A DNA stretch of 64,000 nucleotides from contig OW568888.1 of assembly GCA_938743325.2 (NCBI GenBank), positions 434,001 through 498,000 on the forward strand. Direction: 5' to 3'. Both the position numbers and the translations under genes were made by a program. The notes beneath the pieces are model-generated. The model had not been told where the DNA came from. It was given only the letters and a program-made list of their open reading frames with translations, and made no database searches. This document shows, piece by piece, positions 46,093-56,590 of the stretch (positions are counted from its first letter, which is position 1; each line of letters begins with the position of its first letter). The stretch comes from Pycnococcus provasolii (Eukaryota > Chlorophyta > Pseudoscourfieldiophyceae > Pseudoscourfieldiales > Pycnococcaceae).

Positions 46093-48255
46093 ATGGGCTA
46101 CAAGAAGGACCGCGCGGCGCGCGAAGAGAAGGAGGCGGAGAAGAAGGCGGAGCGCGACGCGAAGAAGGCTGCGCGCGAGGCGAAGCGATCGGAGAAGAAA
46201 TCGCTGAAAGACGGGGATGGCGCGGATGAGCCTGGCGAGCCTTCCGGGTCGGCTTCGGGCGCCGACGATAAGCAGTCGCTCCGCCCGACCGCGGACGAGC
46301 TCGGGTTCTTCATCAGAACAGGGCCTGACGCCAACGTGCGCAAGCACGCAAACATGGACATACACGCAAGCAGCGTGCAGCTCTTCGCGGGAAGTAGAGA
46401 GCTGCTTTCGTCCGCGGAACTCAGGCTCGTGCACGGCGTCAAGTACGGGCTCGTCGGGCGAAACGGCGTCGGAAAGTCCACCCTTCTGCGCGCCATCGAC
46501 GAGCGCATTATCGACGTCCCGTCGTTCATACACATCATACACGTCGAGCAGGAGATCATCGGCGACGACACAACCGCGGTGCAGTCGGTGGTGGGCGCCG
46601 ACAAGGAGCGCGCGTGGCTTCTGAACAAGGAGAAGGAGCTCCTCGAGAAGGACGACGACGACATTCCCGAAGGCGCCGTCAACTTGAACGAGGTTTACGA
46701 GCGACTCGACGAAGTTGACGCAGACGGCGCCATAGCACGCGCTGCCGCCATCCTCACGGGCCTTGGCTTCGACCACGAAATGCAGGAGACACCCACCAAG
46801 GCTTTCAGCGGAGGCTGGCGCATGCGCATTGCGCTCGCTCAGGCGCTCTTCATGGAACCCGACCTGCTGCTTCTCGACGAGCCGACGAACCACCTAGACG
46901 TGCATGCGCTGACGTGGCTGGAGGAGTTCCTGCGCACGTGGGAGAAGTGCGTGATTGTTGTCAGCCACGACCGCGGGTTTCTGAACAACGCGACGACCGC
47001 GACGATGCATATGCACCGCAAGCGCCTCGCGTACTACGGAGGCAGCTACGACACGTTCATGAAGGTGCGCTCCGAGCATCGCGCGAACCAGGAGTCCACC
47101 GCGAAGGAGCAGGGTCGGCGTGCGTCTCACCTGAAGCAGTTCATCGCGCGATTCGGACAAGGTCACCGGAAGATGGTGAGGCAGGCTCAGTGCCGCATGA
47201 AGAAGCTCGCGAAGCTGCAGGAGGAGATGGTGGAGGTGGACACGGACGACCCGTACCTGAGACTCGAGTTCCCGAGCGCCGCGGCGCTGCCCCCTCCTTG
47301 CATATCCGTGATTGGCGCGTCGTTCGGGTACACGGATGACAAGATTTTGTACGAGAAGCTCGACTTTGGTGTCGACTGCGACTCGCGCGTTGCCGTGGTG
47401 GGTCCGAACGGCGCGGGCAAGAGTACGTTCCTGAAGCTCCTCGACGGCGAGATCGTTCCCGTCGACGGGTGGATCAACCGACACACGAAGCTTCGCCTCG
47501 CACGCTTCTCGCAGCATCAGGTGGAGGTTCTCGACCTCGACGTCGACAGCGTGACTCACATGCGCCGCCTCGGCGGCGAGGAGATGTCCGTGGAAACGGC
47601 GCGTCGGTACCTCGGAAAGTTCGGGCTTTCGGGTGACCTCGCCACACAGCCAATTAACCACCTGTCCGGTGGCCAGAAGAGCCGCCTCGCGTTTGCGGAG
47701 CTTGCTTGGAAGCAGCCTCACATCCTGCTTCTGGACGAGCCGACGAACCACCTCGACATTGAGACGATCGAGTCGCTTGCGATGGCATTGAACAGGTTTG
47801 ACGGTGGCGTGATTCTGGTGAGCCACGACGAACGCCTGATTGAGCTCGTCGCAGATGAGCTGTGGGTCGTTCACAAGGGCGACGGCGTGACTGCGGGCCA
47901 CGTGGAGGTGTTCAACGGCTCGTTCGAGGAGTACCGCAATCGCCTTCGCGACGACGTACGCAACGGCAAGATTTCCTCGAAGAAGGATACTTCGAAGTCT
48001 GCTGGCGCGAAGAAGGAGAAGAAGGAGAAGAAGAAGGACGAGGTGGTGGTGGTGGCGCGCAATTCGCTTGAGGCGCCGCGTGCTGCTCCCGTTCCTGAGG
48101 CGCCGCCCGCCGCTCCCGCTCCCGAGGCGCCGCTCACCGGCGCGGCTGACGGCGCATGGGGCGACGAAGACGCGGACGACGATGCGCCACCTGTGAAGGC
48201 TGCACCTGTATCTAAGGGTGCGTACGTGCCGCCTCATTTGAGAAATCGCGGGTAA
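46093..48255 (+). CDS. ABCF3/GCN20-type ABC ATPase with PPHLR-type C-terminal tail
   Basis: A 720-residue protein from the ATG at 46093; upstream codons in frame look non-coding. A Lys/Glu/Ala helical start is followed by two ABC domains without membrane helices: GRNGVGKST, FSGGWRMRIALAQAL and LLLDEPTNHLD in the first; GPNGAGKST, LSGGQKSRLAF and LLLDEPTNHLD in the second. A basic linker lies between. GCN20/ABCF3 proteins act on ribosomes and, in yeast, help Gcn1 activate Gcn2 in amino-acid starvation. The C-terminus adds a Lys-rich stretch, a Pro/Ala repeat, WGDEDADDDAPP and finally GAYVPPHLRNRG, a motif seen at ends or starts of translation factors (DDX3/Ded1, CDV3) and not typical of GCN20. 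Confidence 0.9.
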   Translation: MGYKKDRAAREEKEAEKKAERDAKKAAREAKRSEKKSLKDGDGADEPGEPSGSASGADDKQSLRPTADELGFFIRTGPDANVRKHANMDIHASSVQLFAGSRELLSSAELRLVHGVKYGLVGRNGVGKSTLLRAIDERIIDVPSFIHIIHVEQEIIGDDTTAVQSVVGADKERAWLLNKEKELLEKDDDDIPEGAVNLNEVYERLDEVDADGAIARAAAILTGLGFDHEMQETPTKAFSGGWRMRIALAQALFMEPDLLLLDEPTNHLDVHALTWLEEFLRTWEKCVIVVSHDRGFLNNATTATMHMHRKRLAYYGGSYDTFMKVRSEHRANQESTAKEQGRRASHLKQFIARFGQGHRKMVRQAQCRMKKLAKLQEEMVEVDTDDPYLRLEFPSAAALPPPCISVIGASFGYTDDKILYEKLDFGVDCDSRVAVVGPNGAGKSTFLKLLDGEIVPVDGWINRHTKLRLARFSQHQVEVLDLDVDSVTHMRRLGGEEMSVETARRYLGKFGLSGDLATQPINHLSGGQKSRLAFAELAWKQPHILLLDEPTNHLDIETIESLAMALNRFDGGVILVSHDERLIELVADELWVVHKGDGVTAGHVEVFNGSFEEYRNRLRDDVRNGKISSKKDTSKSAGAKKEKKEKKKDEVVVVARNSLEAPRAAPVPEAPPAAPAPEAPLTGAADGAWGDEDADDDAPPVKAAPVSKGAYVPPHLRNRG

Positions 48256-49196
48256 TAAAAAAAGTTTTTTTTGTGACACATACTTAAGGTTCAAGGATCA
48301 TGGTTCTCGTGATTCGTGAGGAACCACGTCCTATATTATTATTATTTTCCCCATGTGTTTGCAACAACAGTGTGTGTTATCATTGCCCCAAGCTTCCCAC
48401 CATAAATTGGACGAACACCAGGGTAGGTCTGGTTTTGGTCCAAAATGCGGAGCCATTTCAGAATTCAGATGCCAAGTCCATGACAAAATCATTCGCAAAT
48501 TGCTTGCGCTTTGCCCTGTATATTGTCGACCACTCCTTCATTGCCTCTTTCGCGTCATCCGCTCCCAAAATTTTCACAGCAACACTGAGAAATCCGGCCA
48601 TTACATCATGAGCCCGGCGTCCTTGAACGCACCCACGACATTCTTTGACCGAACGAATAGCGCTCCTTTTGTCGTCGAGCACAAATGAGCCTCAGGACTC
48701 AAATCCCGGAAGAACAACACGAGCAGCGAAATCAAGACGACGAACAACTTCAGCAGCGCCTTCAAGAAAGCCTTGATAACATGCGCGGCAACAGCCAACA
48801 AATAGTTGTCGATGGTGATGCCTATGTTGGACTTCCACTCACAGAACCTTTTACTGTCGTCTGTCCCGGCAAACGCGGTAAGTCGAACGCGACGGCGATG
48901 AGCCTGTGTGTGGAGTTTGTAACTCTTCTTCTTGTGGATCATTACGCTCACGTAGCCGTCCGCGCGCGGGCGGCGCGGCGACATCACGACATCAGCTTGA
49001 TCTTCCGCCGTGTGTTCTTGTACGGGTCATGCTTCTTGGTCATCTGCGATGTCTCGAAAGTTGGGATCAAAATCGTATCGTAGTTCTTGCAGAGATCCAG
49101 CGGCCAGCGCTACCTTCCGGTGAAGCTCGGTGAGTAACGTAGCCGTCCGCGCGCGGGCGGCGCGGCGACGGCGTCGATACCACGACGCCATATTCA
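48256..49196. other. Gene-poor region with possible coding remnant
   Basis: On the minus strand, two adjoining frames between about 48458 and 48942 encode an ATG-initiated segment with a hydrophobic helix (ALLKLFVVLISLLVLFF) and, in the neighbouring frame, AGFLSVAVKILGADDAKEAM. They might be a small gene with an unseen intron or a decayed host gene. Base composition is lower in G/C than in the firm genes. A 32-bp GC-rich direct repeat (CGTAGCCGTCC followed by GCGCGCGGGCGGC) occurs at 48951-48982 and 49138-49169. No homologue is recognised. Confidence 0.35.
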
Positions 49197-49628
49197 CAGG
49201 GCTACCAAGTACTTATACTCAATACTTATACTATACCTAGAGTATTGAGTATTTTGAGTATTACTAATTATTACTAAGTAATACTCTAAAATACTCTACC
49301 GACCATTTTGGTCGGGCTGGACCATTTTGAACGGGGTTAGGGGTTTGCGATTGGGGGTTAGACTCACCGACCATTTTGGTCGGGCTGGACCAGGTTGTCG
49401 AGGCGCCTAAGGGAAAGGGAAAAGAGAAGTCAACTACTCAGTAACTTAACTCATTTCTATTTAGCTTTAAAATAAAAAAAAGTTGACATACAGATATACA
49501 TTAAAACAAAAAAAAGTTGACATACAGATATACCGGAGTATTTAAGAGTATTTTAGAGTATAAGTATTTTTTGAGTATTTTGAGTATTTTGAGTATTACT
49601 TAGTATTACTTAGTACTTGGTAGCCCTG
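49197..49628. mobile_element. Non-autonomous hAT-type DNA transposon (MITE)
   Basis: Perfect 17-bp terminal inverted repeats CAGGGCTACCAAGTACT bound a 432-bp AT-rich element, and an 8-bp duplication CATATTCA flanks it (49189-49196 and 49629-49636). Terminal CAGGG and an 8-bp duplication are the hallmarks of the hAT superfamily. Beyond the 17 bp, both ends continue as imperfect AGTATT-rich inverted sequence. The interior has two copies of CACCGACCATTTTGGTCGGG-type sequence (about 49298 and 49366) and two copies of AAAAAAAGTTGACATACAG (about 49475 and 49509). There is no transposase frame, so it depends on another element. Because the right flank happens to continue CAGG, the duplication could be read as up to 12 bp. 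Confidence 0.85.
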
Positions 49629-50223
49629 CATATTCACAGGAGAAGGACATAAAGGTGTCGACTGAAGCCAAGACGATACAAAGTCGCAATTCAACTCGTA
49701 AGGAGAGGGTATGTAAGAGTTAAGACGTATCTAAATACTTTGGGTGGTTGCACATAGCGGCACCCACCACCGCTTGTCACGAGTCACGACCGGGATCCCA
49801 AAAGCAGAAAAAACATGGTTCCAACAAATCACCGTCACCGATATTGAAGATGGTTCAGAGGCGTATCCCAACGAAAATTTTTGAGGGAAACATCCGACCT
49901 GACTAGGAAGGTAAACCCCTAGAACGAGGGGCCCGACCCCTCCCTCCTCCCCCAGCCTGCCTGGCGCAAATTCCCTCCTGGTGCTCCGTGGTTGGTTGGT
50001 GTCGTGGTTCTCAAGGAGTGGATCCCCAACCAATCGCAGTGCCGGGTCCATTCCCAGAGGAGAGGAGAGGAGAGGAGAGAGCCCGAATTCCCTCCGAAGC
50101 AGGCCGTCCCCTTCCCCAGAATTCCCCCCGGGGCCAGAGAGAACAGAACAGAACGCGTACTCGTCTTTTGTCGTTCCTCCGGGAGTCTACGAGTAGTGGG
50201 GTTGCCTGTGTGCCTCTGCTGCC
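49629..50223. other. Intergenic region upstream of the 1640-residue protein
   Basis: About 0.6 kb with an AGGAG repeat (GGAGAGGAGAGGAGAG) at 50060-50080 and no coding-like frame before the ATG at 50224. Confidence 0.45.
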
Positions 50224-53200
50224 ATGGCCGCGACCTCGCCTGGTGGCTATGCTGGCTCTACCGGTGGTGGTCCTGGCGCGGGTCCGGGTCCTGGTCCTGG
50301 TGGTAGTGCGGGCAGTCAGCAGCGGACAGTAGTCGCAGGAGGCGTCGGGGCAATGCAGTCGGTGCACAGTAGCATCAACTACTCGAAGGTATGCTTTGCT
50401 TTTGCTTTTTGCTTTTTGTTATGTTTGCTTTGCTTTTTGCTTTTTGCTTTTTGTCGTTTTCCTAGTTTGCTAACCTCCTCCCTCTCCTTATTGTTTTCCG
50501 TCGTCGTCAATAACAGTGGGATAAACTCGCGGTGGACTCGTCGGACGACGATTATGATGAAGGGGGCGCGAATGATGCAAATCTCGTCGACTCGTACGAA
50601 GGCTCGGACGTCGACTCATCCGGATCCTCACTAGGCGCGGCGTCTGATGGCGAACCGGAAACGCTCGGTGATCCCCCAGCGGCGGCAGCGGCGGCAGCTG
50701 GAGTTGCGCTGCCACCTGGCGACGTGCTCGACCAAAGGAGGTGGAAGGCGCTTGCTGCTTCCATGGCGGAAGGACTCCTCGAGGACTTCATGCGCTCTTC
50801 GAGCTGGGCAGGTGACGCGTCGGTGTCATCAACGACGACGACGACGACGACGAACATTCACGGTGGGAAACAGGCGACGTCGGAGAAGAAGCAGACGAAG
50901 CCTTCGTTGTCTACCGACACATCAACCAACGGCCGCGTGCCGCCTGCAAACGCAAAGACGAGCAGCGCAACACCTTCCACCGCAAGTGCTGACGTCAGAC
51001 CTCAGATACAAACGAAGCCAATCAGCTACGAGAAGTGGGATCGACTTTGCACGGACAGCAGCAGTGAAGACGACGGCTACTCTGGCGACGACGCGGATGC
51101 GCGGCCTGTGCATCCGTGGGACGTGATCGGAAAGACGCTTTCGTCGGTTGCAGCAGCAGCGCCGCCACAGCCGCCGCCGCCGTTGTCGTCGTCGTCGTCG
51201 TCGAACCTTGGTGCAGACGCAAACGCGTGCGGGGATCATGCCACGATCGCAGATGCCAACCTGCAGCGCGCTATCGCTGACCACGACGGCGATGACAACT
51301 GCACGCGTGCGCGTTTCTACGCGTGCCCCACTCATCAGGTGCCTTGCATTCTGCAGAGAGCGAGGCACTCGCTGCGCGCGTGGCTTGCACCAGATGTTTC
51401 AGAAGCTGGCACGCGCGAGATGCTTTCGTCACTCAGCGATGCCGAGGCGCCGAAGTTCGCCAATCACTGCCTCTGCGACTGGTGCCGTGCCGAGCTCGTG
51501 GTAAACTGCGCGATGGGGCACGCCGCCGCATCGCTGCCCGAGCTTGCGTACTCCGCCGCGGCGGAATCAGAGGGATTTCCATGGGAGTGCGACGACGCGC
51601 GCAAGGCAAGTCTCGACGTTGCTCTCGTGGCGTGTGCCGCAGCATGCGGCGCCGGGTCACCGTCGTGCGGGCCGCCGCAGTGCAGAGCGCGCGCATTCTT
51701 TTCCATGGGTGCTGAGGCGGATGGGTGCTGCATTGCGCTGACAAATGTTCTTGCACAGGGCGACGTTGCTGCAAGATGTCGATCCGCGGAGGTGGCGTCG
51801 TACCGGCATCGTGGCCGGCCATGCCACTCCGTGAATGCCGGCGTTTCGCTCGCGTCGCGACTGCTCACGCTCTTCCCGAACGATGGAATGATTGGGGCGC
51901 CGGAGACCATGCGAATCGCGGACGCAACGCCGCCTCTCGTCTTCTACCCTCTCGGGGTGAGCGCAGCCGCGGGGCAGCCGAGCGTCGCATTACTGCTTCT
52001 GGAGCAGGGATGCAATCCTCTTTGCCCCGCGTGCGTCGACCTGCGCGCGGACGCGGACCTGCAACCCATCGGGTACGCGCTACCGCCGCTGTTCTATGCC
52101 GCGCGGCGAGGTGGTGGATGGCTTATTGAGGAAATGGTGCGCGCCGGGTGCTGGGATGATGTGCTGTGGCTGCCTCTCGCGCTGGAGGGCCACCCCGAAG
52201 ATCACGCGGCGGCAATGGAGCTGGCGCTGAGCCCCGAGCGTGCGCGCGCGCGATGTGTGGGCGACACGAGCGCATCGCCGAGCGTGCTCATGCGCTGCCT
52301 GTCATACCTCGCTATGCCGCTGCTACGAGACGCCTCTGACGACGTGTACGAGATCTCCGACGTTTGGCGCTGGCTACGCTGTGAGCAGGGTCGCCAAGAG
52401 GATATCGTTACACACGTCGCTGGGCGTTTTGGCCTCAACGTGCTATTTCGACCGGAAAAGTGCGCGGACGAATTGCTGCGTACGCTTCCGCGCTGCGTGG
52501 GCAGCACCAACAGCGGCGGCGACGGCGGCAGCTCGTCGAAGACTGGAGCGAAACTTGACGTCGGCCGGGCTACTGCGGCTAGTCTTGTGCTTCTCGTCGC
52601 GATAGCTGAGCTGCGTTTCTTCGATGCTTGGGATGCCCACTCCAAAGCACACGGCTTGCCATCGCTGAGCGGGTACGGCTGTGAGATGGAGGGCCGCATG
52701 AGCCCAATGCTGTCGACGTTTGAGCTCGGGTACGTCGCCGCACAGCTCGGTTGGGGCCTGGGAGATGCGCCGATGCTGTGGGATCTGCTGCAGTGCGTGG
52801 CCATGCTGCCACCTCATGGAGTGGAGTCGAAGGCATCGTCATCTTCCTCGAAGAAGGATGGCAAGAAAGACTCGGCAAAGGGCGCATCGTCCACGGTTTC
52901 CAGTGCGCCGCAGACGGTGTTGAGCAAACTTATAGCTTTTCGCCTTCGACCTGACGGCGACTACTTTGAGCCCGGGCAAGAGGCTCGGCACGTGGTAAGC
53001 ATGCCCGTGGCGGCGTTGCGCGCGCTTTGCTCGTGCAGAGGTCTCTCCGGACCATTTCTCGAGAAGCGGGACATGGCGGCGGCGCTCCGCGCGCAGAAGG
53101 GCGCGGAGGCGGCGAATTGCCTTGCCGAAACATTCCACGCGACACCAACCGCGCGACGTCTGCAGTTTGTGCGTCGCGTTTTGCTGATGACGGGCGCATT

Positions 53201-55274
53201 CGGCACGGGACTCGAACAGCAGTCGCTATCGCCATCTTCCAAATGCGAGGGCGGTGATCTGCCCGGACTTGGCGACCTTCCGCCCTATGCGGGTCTCCTT
53301 GGTGAAAGTGATGACGCGCACGACGCCGTTGGCACGGCTCCGCCGCCGCTTCCCGAGATTGCATGTCTGTCGACCCACGGTGCAATCACATCTTGCGTTG
53401 AAACACTAGGCACGTACCAGCGCCGCATCTTCCGGCGCTGCCGAGGACTGGAGCGCAGCAAGCTCGCGTTGGCAGGGCGATGTCTCTACGACACTAGTTT
53501 CATGGGACACGAAGTCCCACTCAGTCGATTCGGCACGGCAACAACACCGGCAATGTCGCCGCAGAGCTTGAATGGTGCCGCCGGAAACGGTGCAAAGGTT
53601 GCAACAGCCACCGCCGTCCCTCCTCCAGCAGCGAATGGCGGGGTGTCGTCAGCTGCGCGCGCATCGGCACCTGCGCCTAGCGATAGTTCCACTTCGTCAG
53701 CAGCCGCCGCGTCAGGTGGACTGGCGGTGGTTGTGAGCGTCACCTGCTCGTACGGCACGCGGTGTTTCAAGGTGTGGGCAGACGACCCAATATCTCGCGT
53801 TACCGTTGCGTGGAATGACCGAGCACGACGCGAGGGATGGCTTGATGATCACAAATCTCACACATTTATGTGCAGCGGCCGACCACTCGCACCGGAGGCT
53901 GGTGCAACCGCACGAAGTCTAGGTGCAATCCGGAAGGGAAGCCCTGCTCCGCTGAATGCCAATGGCAGCAGCTTGGAGCTCTCCGTGGTGTTTGACGATC
54001 CTAAGGCTGAGCGACTCGCCGTTGAAAGTCTCGCTGCGGCCATCGAGGGAGGTATCGACCCGTCAGCCTTTGACGAAGATGCAGAGAGGAAAAAACGTAA
54101 GGCTGAACGGAGAAAGGCGCGCAAGGCGGAAGCAAAGGCGGAAGCGCGTGAACAGGAGGAGCAAGAACGGCTGCAGCGCGAAAAGGAAGAACAGGAGCGA
54201 GAACGCAAGGCTGCTGAGGAGGCTGAGCAAGAACGTCGTCGTAAGGCTGTTGAGGAGGAGAAGCGCAAGGCTGAGGAGGAGGAGAGAAGGCGAAAAGCGG
54301 CTGCTGAGGAGGAGAAGAGACGCAAGGCTGAGGAGATCAAGAAACTCAAGAAAGCTGCTGAAGAGGAAAAGAAAAGACGAAAGGCAGAGTTTGAGGCGGA
54401 AAAGAAGAGGCGTAAGGCGGCTGCCGCTGAGGAGGAGAAGAAGCGCAAGGCTGCTGCCGCGGAGGAGGAGAAGAAGCGCAAGGCGGCTGCCGCGGAGGAG
54501 GAGAAGAAGCGCAAGGCTGCTGCCGCTGAGGAGGAGAAGAGACGTAAGGCTGCTGCCGCTGAGGAGGACAAGAGGCGTAAGGCTGCGGCTGCGGCGGCTG
54601 CGGCTGCTGCCGAGGAGGAAAGAAAGCGCAAAGAAGCTGAGGATCGCAAGCGCAAGGCTGCTGCTGCCGAGGAGGACAGAAAACGCAAAGCGGCAGAGGT
54701 GGAGGCGGAGAGACGTGCACGTCTCGCAAATCGCCGTGCCGCCACTAGCATGGGAAGCGCTCCAATGCCCGATGCGATGCCCACTCGACACGCCCATGTT
54801 GCTCCTAGTGCTGCTGCTCTTCCAGCGCATGGTGCTCACATGGCACATGCTCGTATACCGCCGTCTCAGATGTGGCACGCACATTCGCCGGCGTCACATG
54901 CGCCGCCTGTGCAGATGGCACCACGTCAAGTTTGGCGCTCGCGACAGGTCACGCAACCTGCGCCGCCACCTTCAGCGCCGCCGCCGATTCCCCCTCCACC
55001 CGTTAATGTTCCGATGGCGTACAACATGCCGCCGGCGCCGCAGGCACAGCCACATCCGCAGCCGCAGCCGCTGCCGCAGCCGCAGCCGCAGCCTACTCAG
55101 CCACCGCAATCGCAGCCTGGCTCCATCTGGGGCTGGGGCTGGGGTGGTGCGGCGACGGCACCGGCACCGGCGACTACAGTTCACCACACGATGGCAGTTC
55201 CTGCAGCTCCACCCGCGACTGCACCAGAAGTGAGCGACACGCCGCAAGGTCTTTCGCTCGATTTCCTCGACTGA
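50224..55274 (+). CDS. Large hypothetical protein: ankyrin-like region, ubiquitin-like fold, long coiled coil (two exons)
   Basis: Exon 1 is 50224-50388 and exon 2 is 50517-55274, across a 128-bp intron (GTATGC...AACAG). The join gives INYSKWDKLAVDSSDDD, a motif resembling the CDC37-like YSxWDxIEVSDDE opener, and a second YEKWDRLCTDSSSEDD follows near residue 220. The 1640-residue product then has a Cys/His-rich region, an ankyrin-like stretch (PSVALLLLEQGCNPLCPACV ... PPLFYAARRGG), and further helical sequence. After this come a possible ubiquitin-like fold near residue 1125 (VVVSVTCSYGTRCFKVWAD), about 200 residues of Lys/Glu/Ala coiled coil with repeated RRKAAAAEEE-type units, and a Pro/Gln/His-rich tail. 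I cannot assign a function; domain calls beyond the coiled coil are tentative. Confidence 0.7.
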
Positions 55275-55390
55275 CTTTTGTGTACATGGTGACCCGCCTC
55301 GTTTTTTTGTTTTTAACAAGAGAAAAAAGTTTGTATTACACTAAGATGCTCATTCGATAATGAAACGACTTCCGTCCAACGGTTGTCCAT

Positions 55391-56290
55391 TCATGGTACA
55401 TTCAGCTGCTTGGCGAGCGCGTCGCGATCGGCGCGCATATCCTTCGCATTGGGAAGGAGCCGGCAAACCTCCTCCATTGCGGTCAACGCGTCGTCAAGCT
55501 TCCCGAGTGACTGGCATGCCTTTGCGCGCCTGTAGTGCGCCTTCGCGTTGTTTGGCGCCACCTTGATCGCGGCGAGTGCATCCTCGAGCGCGGCGTCCGC
55601 GTCCCCGAGCTTAAGGTGGCACAACGAGCGATTTGCAAGGACGGCGTCGTCGTTGGGCACGAGCGCAAGTGCGCGCGAGTAGCTTTGCAGTGCTTGCGGC
55701 ACGTGACCCTGCTTGAAGAATAAACTGCCAGCTTCGCGCTCCTGCCTTGCTCGGCTCGTGACCGCGGCGATCTGCTCCGGCCGTTGCTCATCCATCGCCT
55801 GGTTCGCCGCAGCGTCGTCCTTGGCAGCGCCCTCTGTGTCCCCAAGCATGAGACGCACCATGCCACGTTGCGCTAGGAGGTCGGGCTGGTCCGGCACGAG
55901 CTCGAGCGCCGCGGTGTACTCGTCGTTCGCCCTGGCCCAGTCGCGCGCCGCGTACGCCTCGTCCCCACGCTGCCTTGCGCACGCCGCCTCAGCGCGCGAG
56001 GCAGGCGCTGCGCTAGCAAGCGCCTCAAGCGCCTTGGCCGCACGTCCGTCCTCCTCCGCGCCACGGTTTTCGCCGAGACGTAGCCGCACGAGCGCACGGT
56101 TCGCGTGCGTCGTTCGCAGCAAGTCTGAGACACCCACCTCCGTGATTGAGCACTCATGCAGCATACCTAAGGCGCGTGTGTACATGGCTTCAATGTCGCG
56201 CACGCTCGACGCGTCGTCCCAGCGGACTCCTTGCTCGAGAGCGCGCGCGGACGCAACCACCTCCTCGGCGCTGATGAGCGCGTCGGACAT
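55391..56290 (-). CDS. Tetratricopeptide repeat (TPR) protein
   Basis: A 299-residue, all-helical, Ala-rich protein from the ATG at 56288-56290. TPR units are plain in the second half: RGDEAYAARDWARANDEYT, GSLFFKQGHVPQALQSYSRA, LANRSLCHLKLGDADAALED and HYRRAKACQSLGKLDDALTA, in the arrangement of three-repeat co-chaperone clamps (STIP1/TTC-like). A weaker set occupies residues 30-110. Basic carboxylate-clamp residues (K in FKQG; R in YRRAKA) suggest Hsp70/Hsp90 tail binding, by analogy only. There is no targeting signal. It is tail-to-tail with the 1640-residue protein (116 bp). No catalytic domain is attached. Confidence 0.85.
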   Translation of the reverse strand: MSDALISAEEVVASARALEQGVRWDDASSVRDIEAMYTRALGMLHECSITEVGVSDLLRTTHANRALVRLRLGENRGAEEDGRAAKALEALASAAPASRAEAACARQRGDEAYAARDWARANDEYTAALELVPDQPDLLAQRGMVRLMLGDTEGAAKDDAAANQAMDEQRPEQIAAVTSRARQEREAGSLFFKQGHVPQALQSYSRALALVPNDDAVLANRSLCHLKLGDADAALEDALAAIKVAPNNAKAHYRRAKACQSLGKLDDALTAMEEVCRLLPNAKDMRADRDALAKQLNVP

Positions 56291-56590
56291 GAGCGAGGAT
56301 TTCGAGAGTAGGATGAGGCGGATGAGAGGGGCGGGTCATCGACGTTCGACCTCGAGGGGATCCCGATCGAAGGCTTTTTTACGTGACGCATCTACCCTGA
56401 AATGTCCCATCCTCGGCTCGTGCCCGTCCCTTCCTTGCGAAGGCGGAGGGGCGGAACCTGTTTTCACCTACAGTGGATGTCGCAACAACTTCTCGTGATG
56501 TCACCAACAGCACTGATTTCAAGGCATTTTCAATGAGTTCAAGGCACAAAAAAATTGGAATGGTTTAAAGATAAATTTTAAGAATCATCC
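56291..56590. other. Short intergenic region, nothing recognised
   Basis: 300 bp between the start of the TPR gene and the end of the propeller/EGF gene (both minus strand). It must contain the TPR promoter. No repeat or frame stands out. Confidence 0.4.

Noticed and set aside
46894-48294. 466-codon minus-strand frame across the ABCF3 gene
   Set aside because: Antisense shadow: Arg/His/Leu-rich, no motif, and fully overlapped by a gene with all ABC motifs.
49197-49628. Tc1/mariner or PIF-type element
   Set aside because: Those make TA or 3-bp duplications; here the duplication is 8 bp and the ends begin CAGGG, which fit hAT.
53956-55233. 425-codon Arg/Leu-rich frame within the 1640-residue gene
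   Set aside because: It arises from the repeated Lys/Glu/Ala codons read in another frame; no independent start context or domain.
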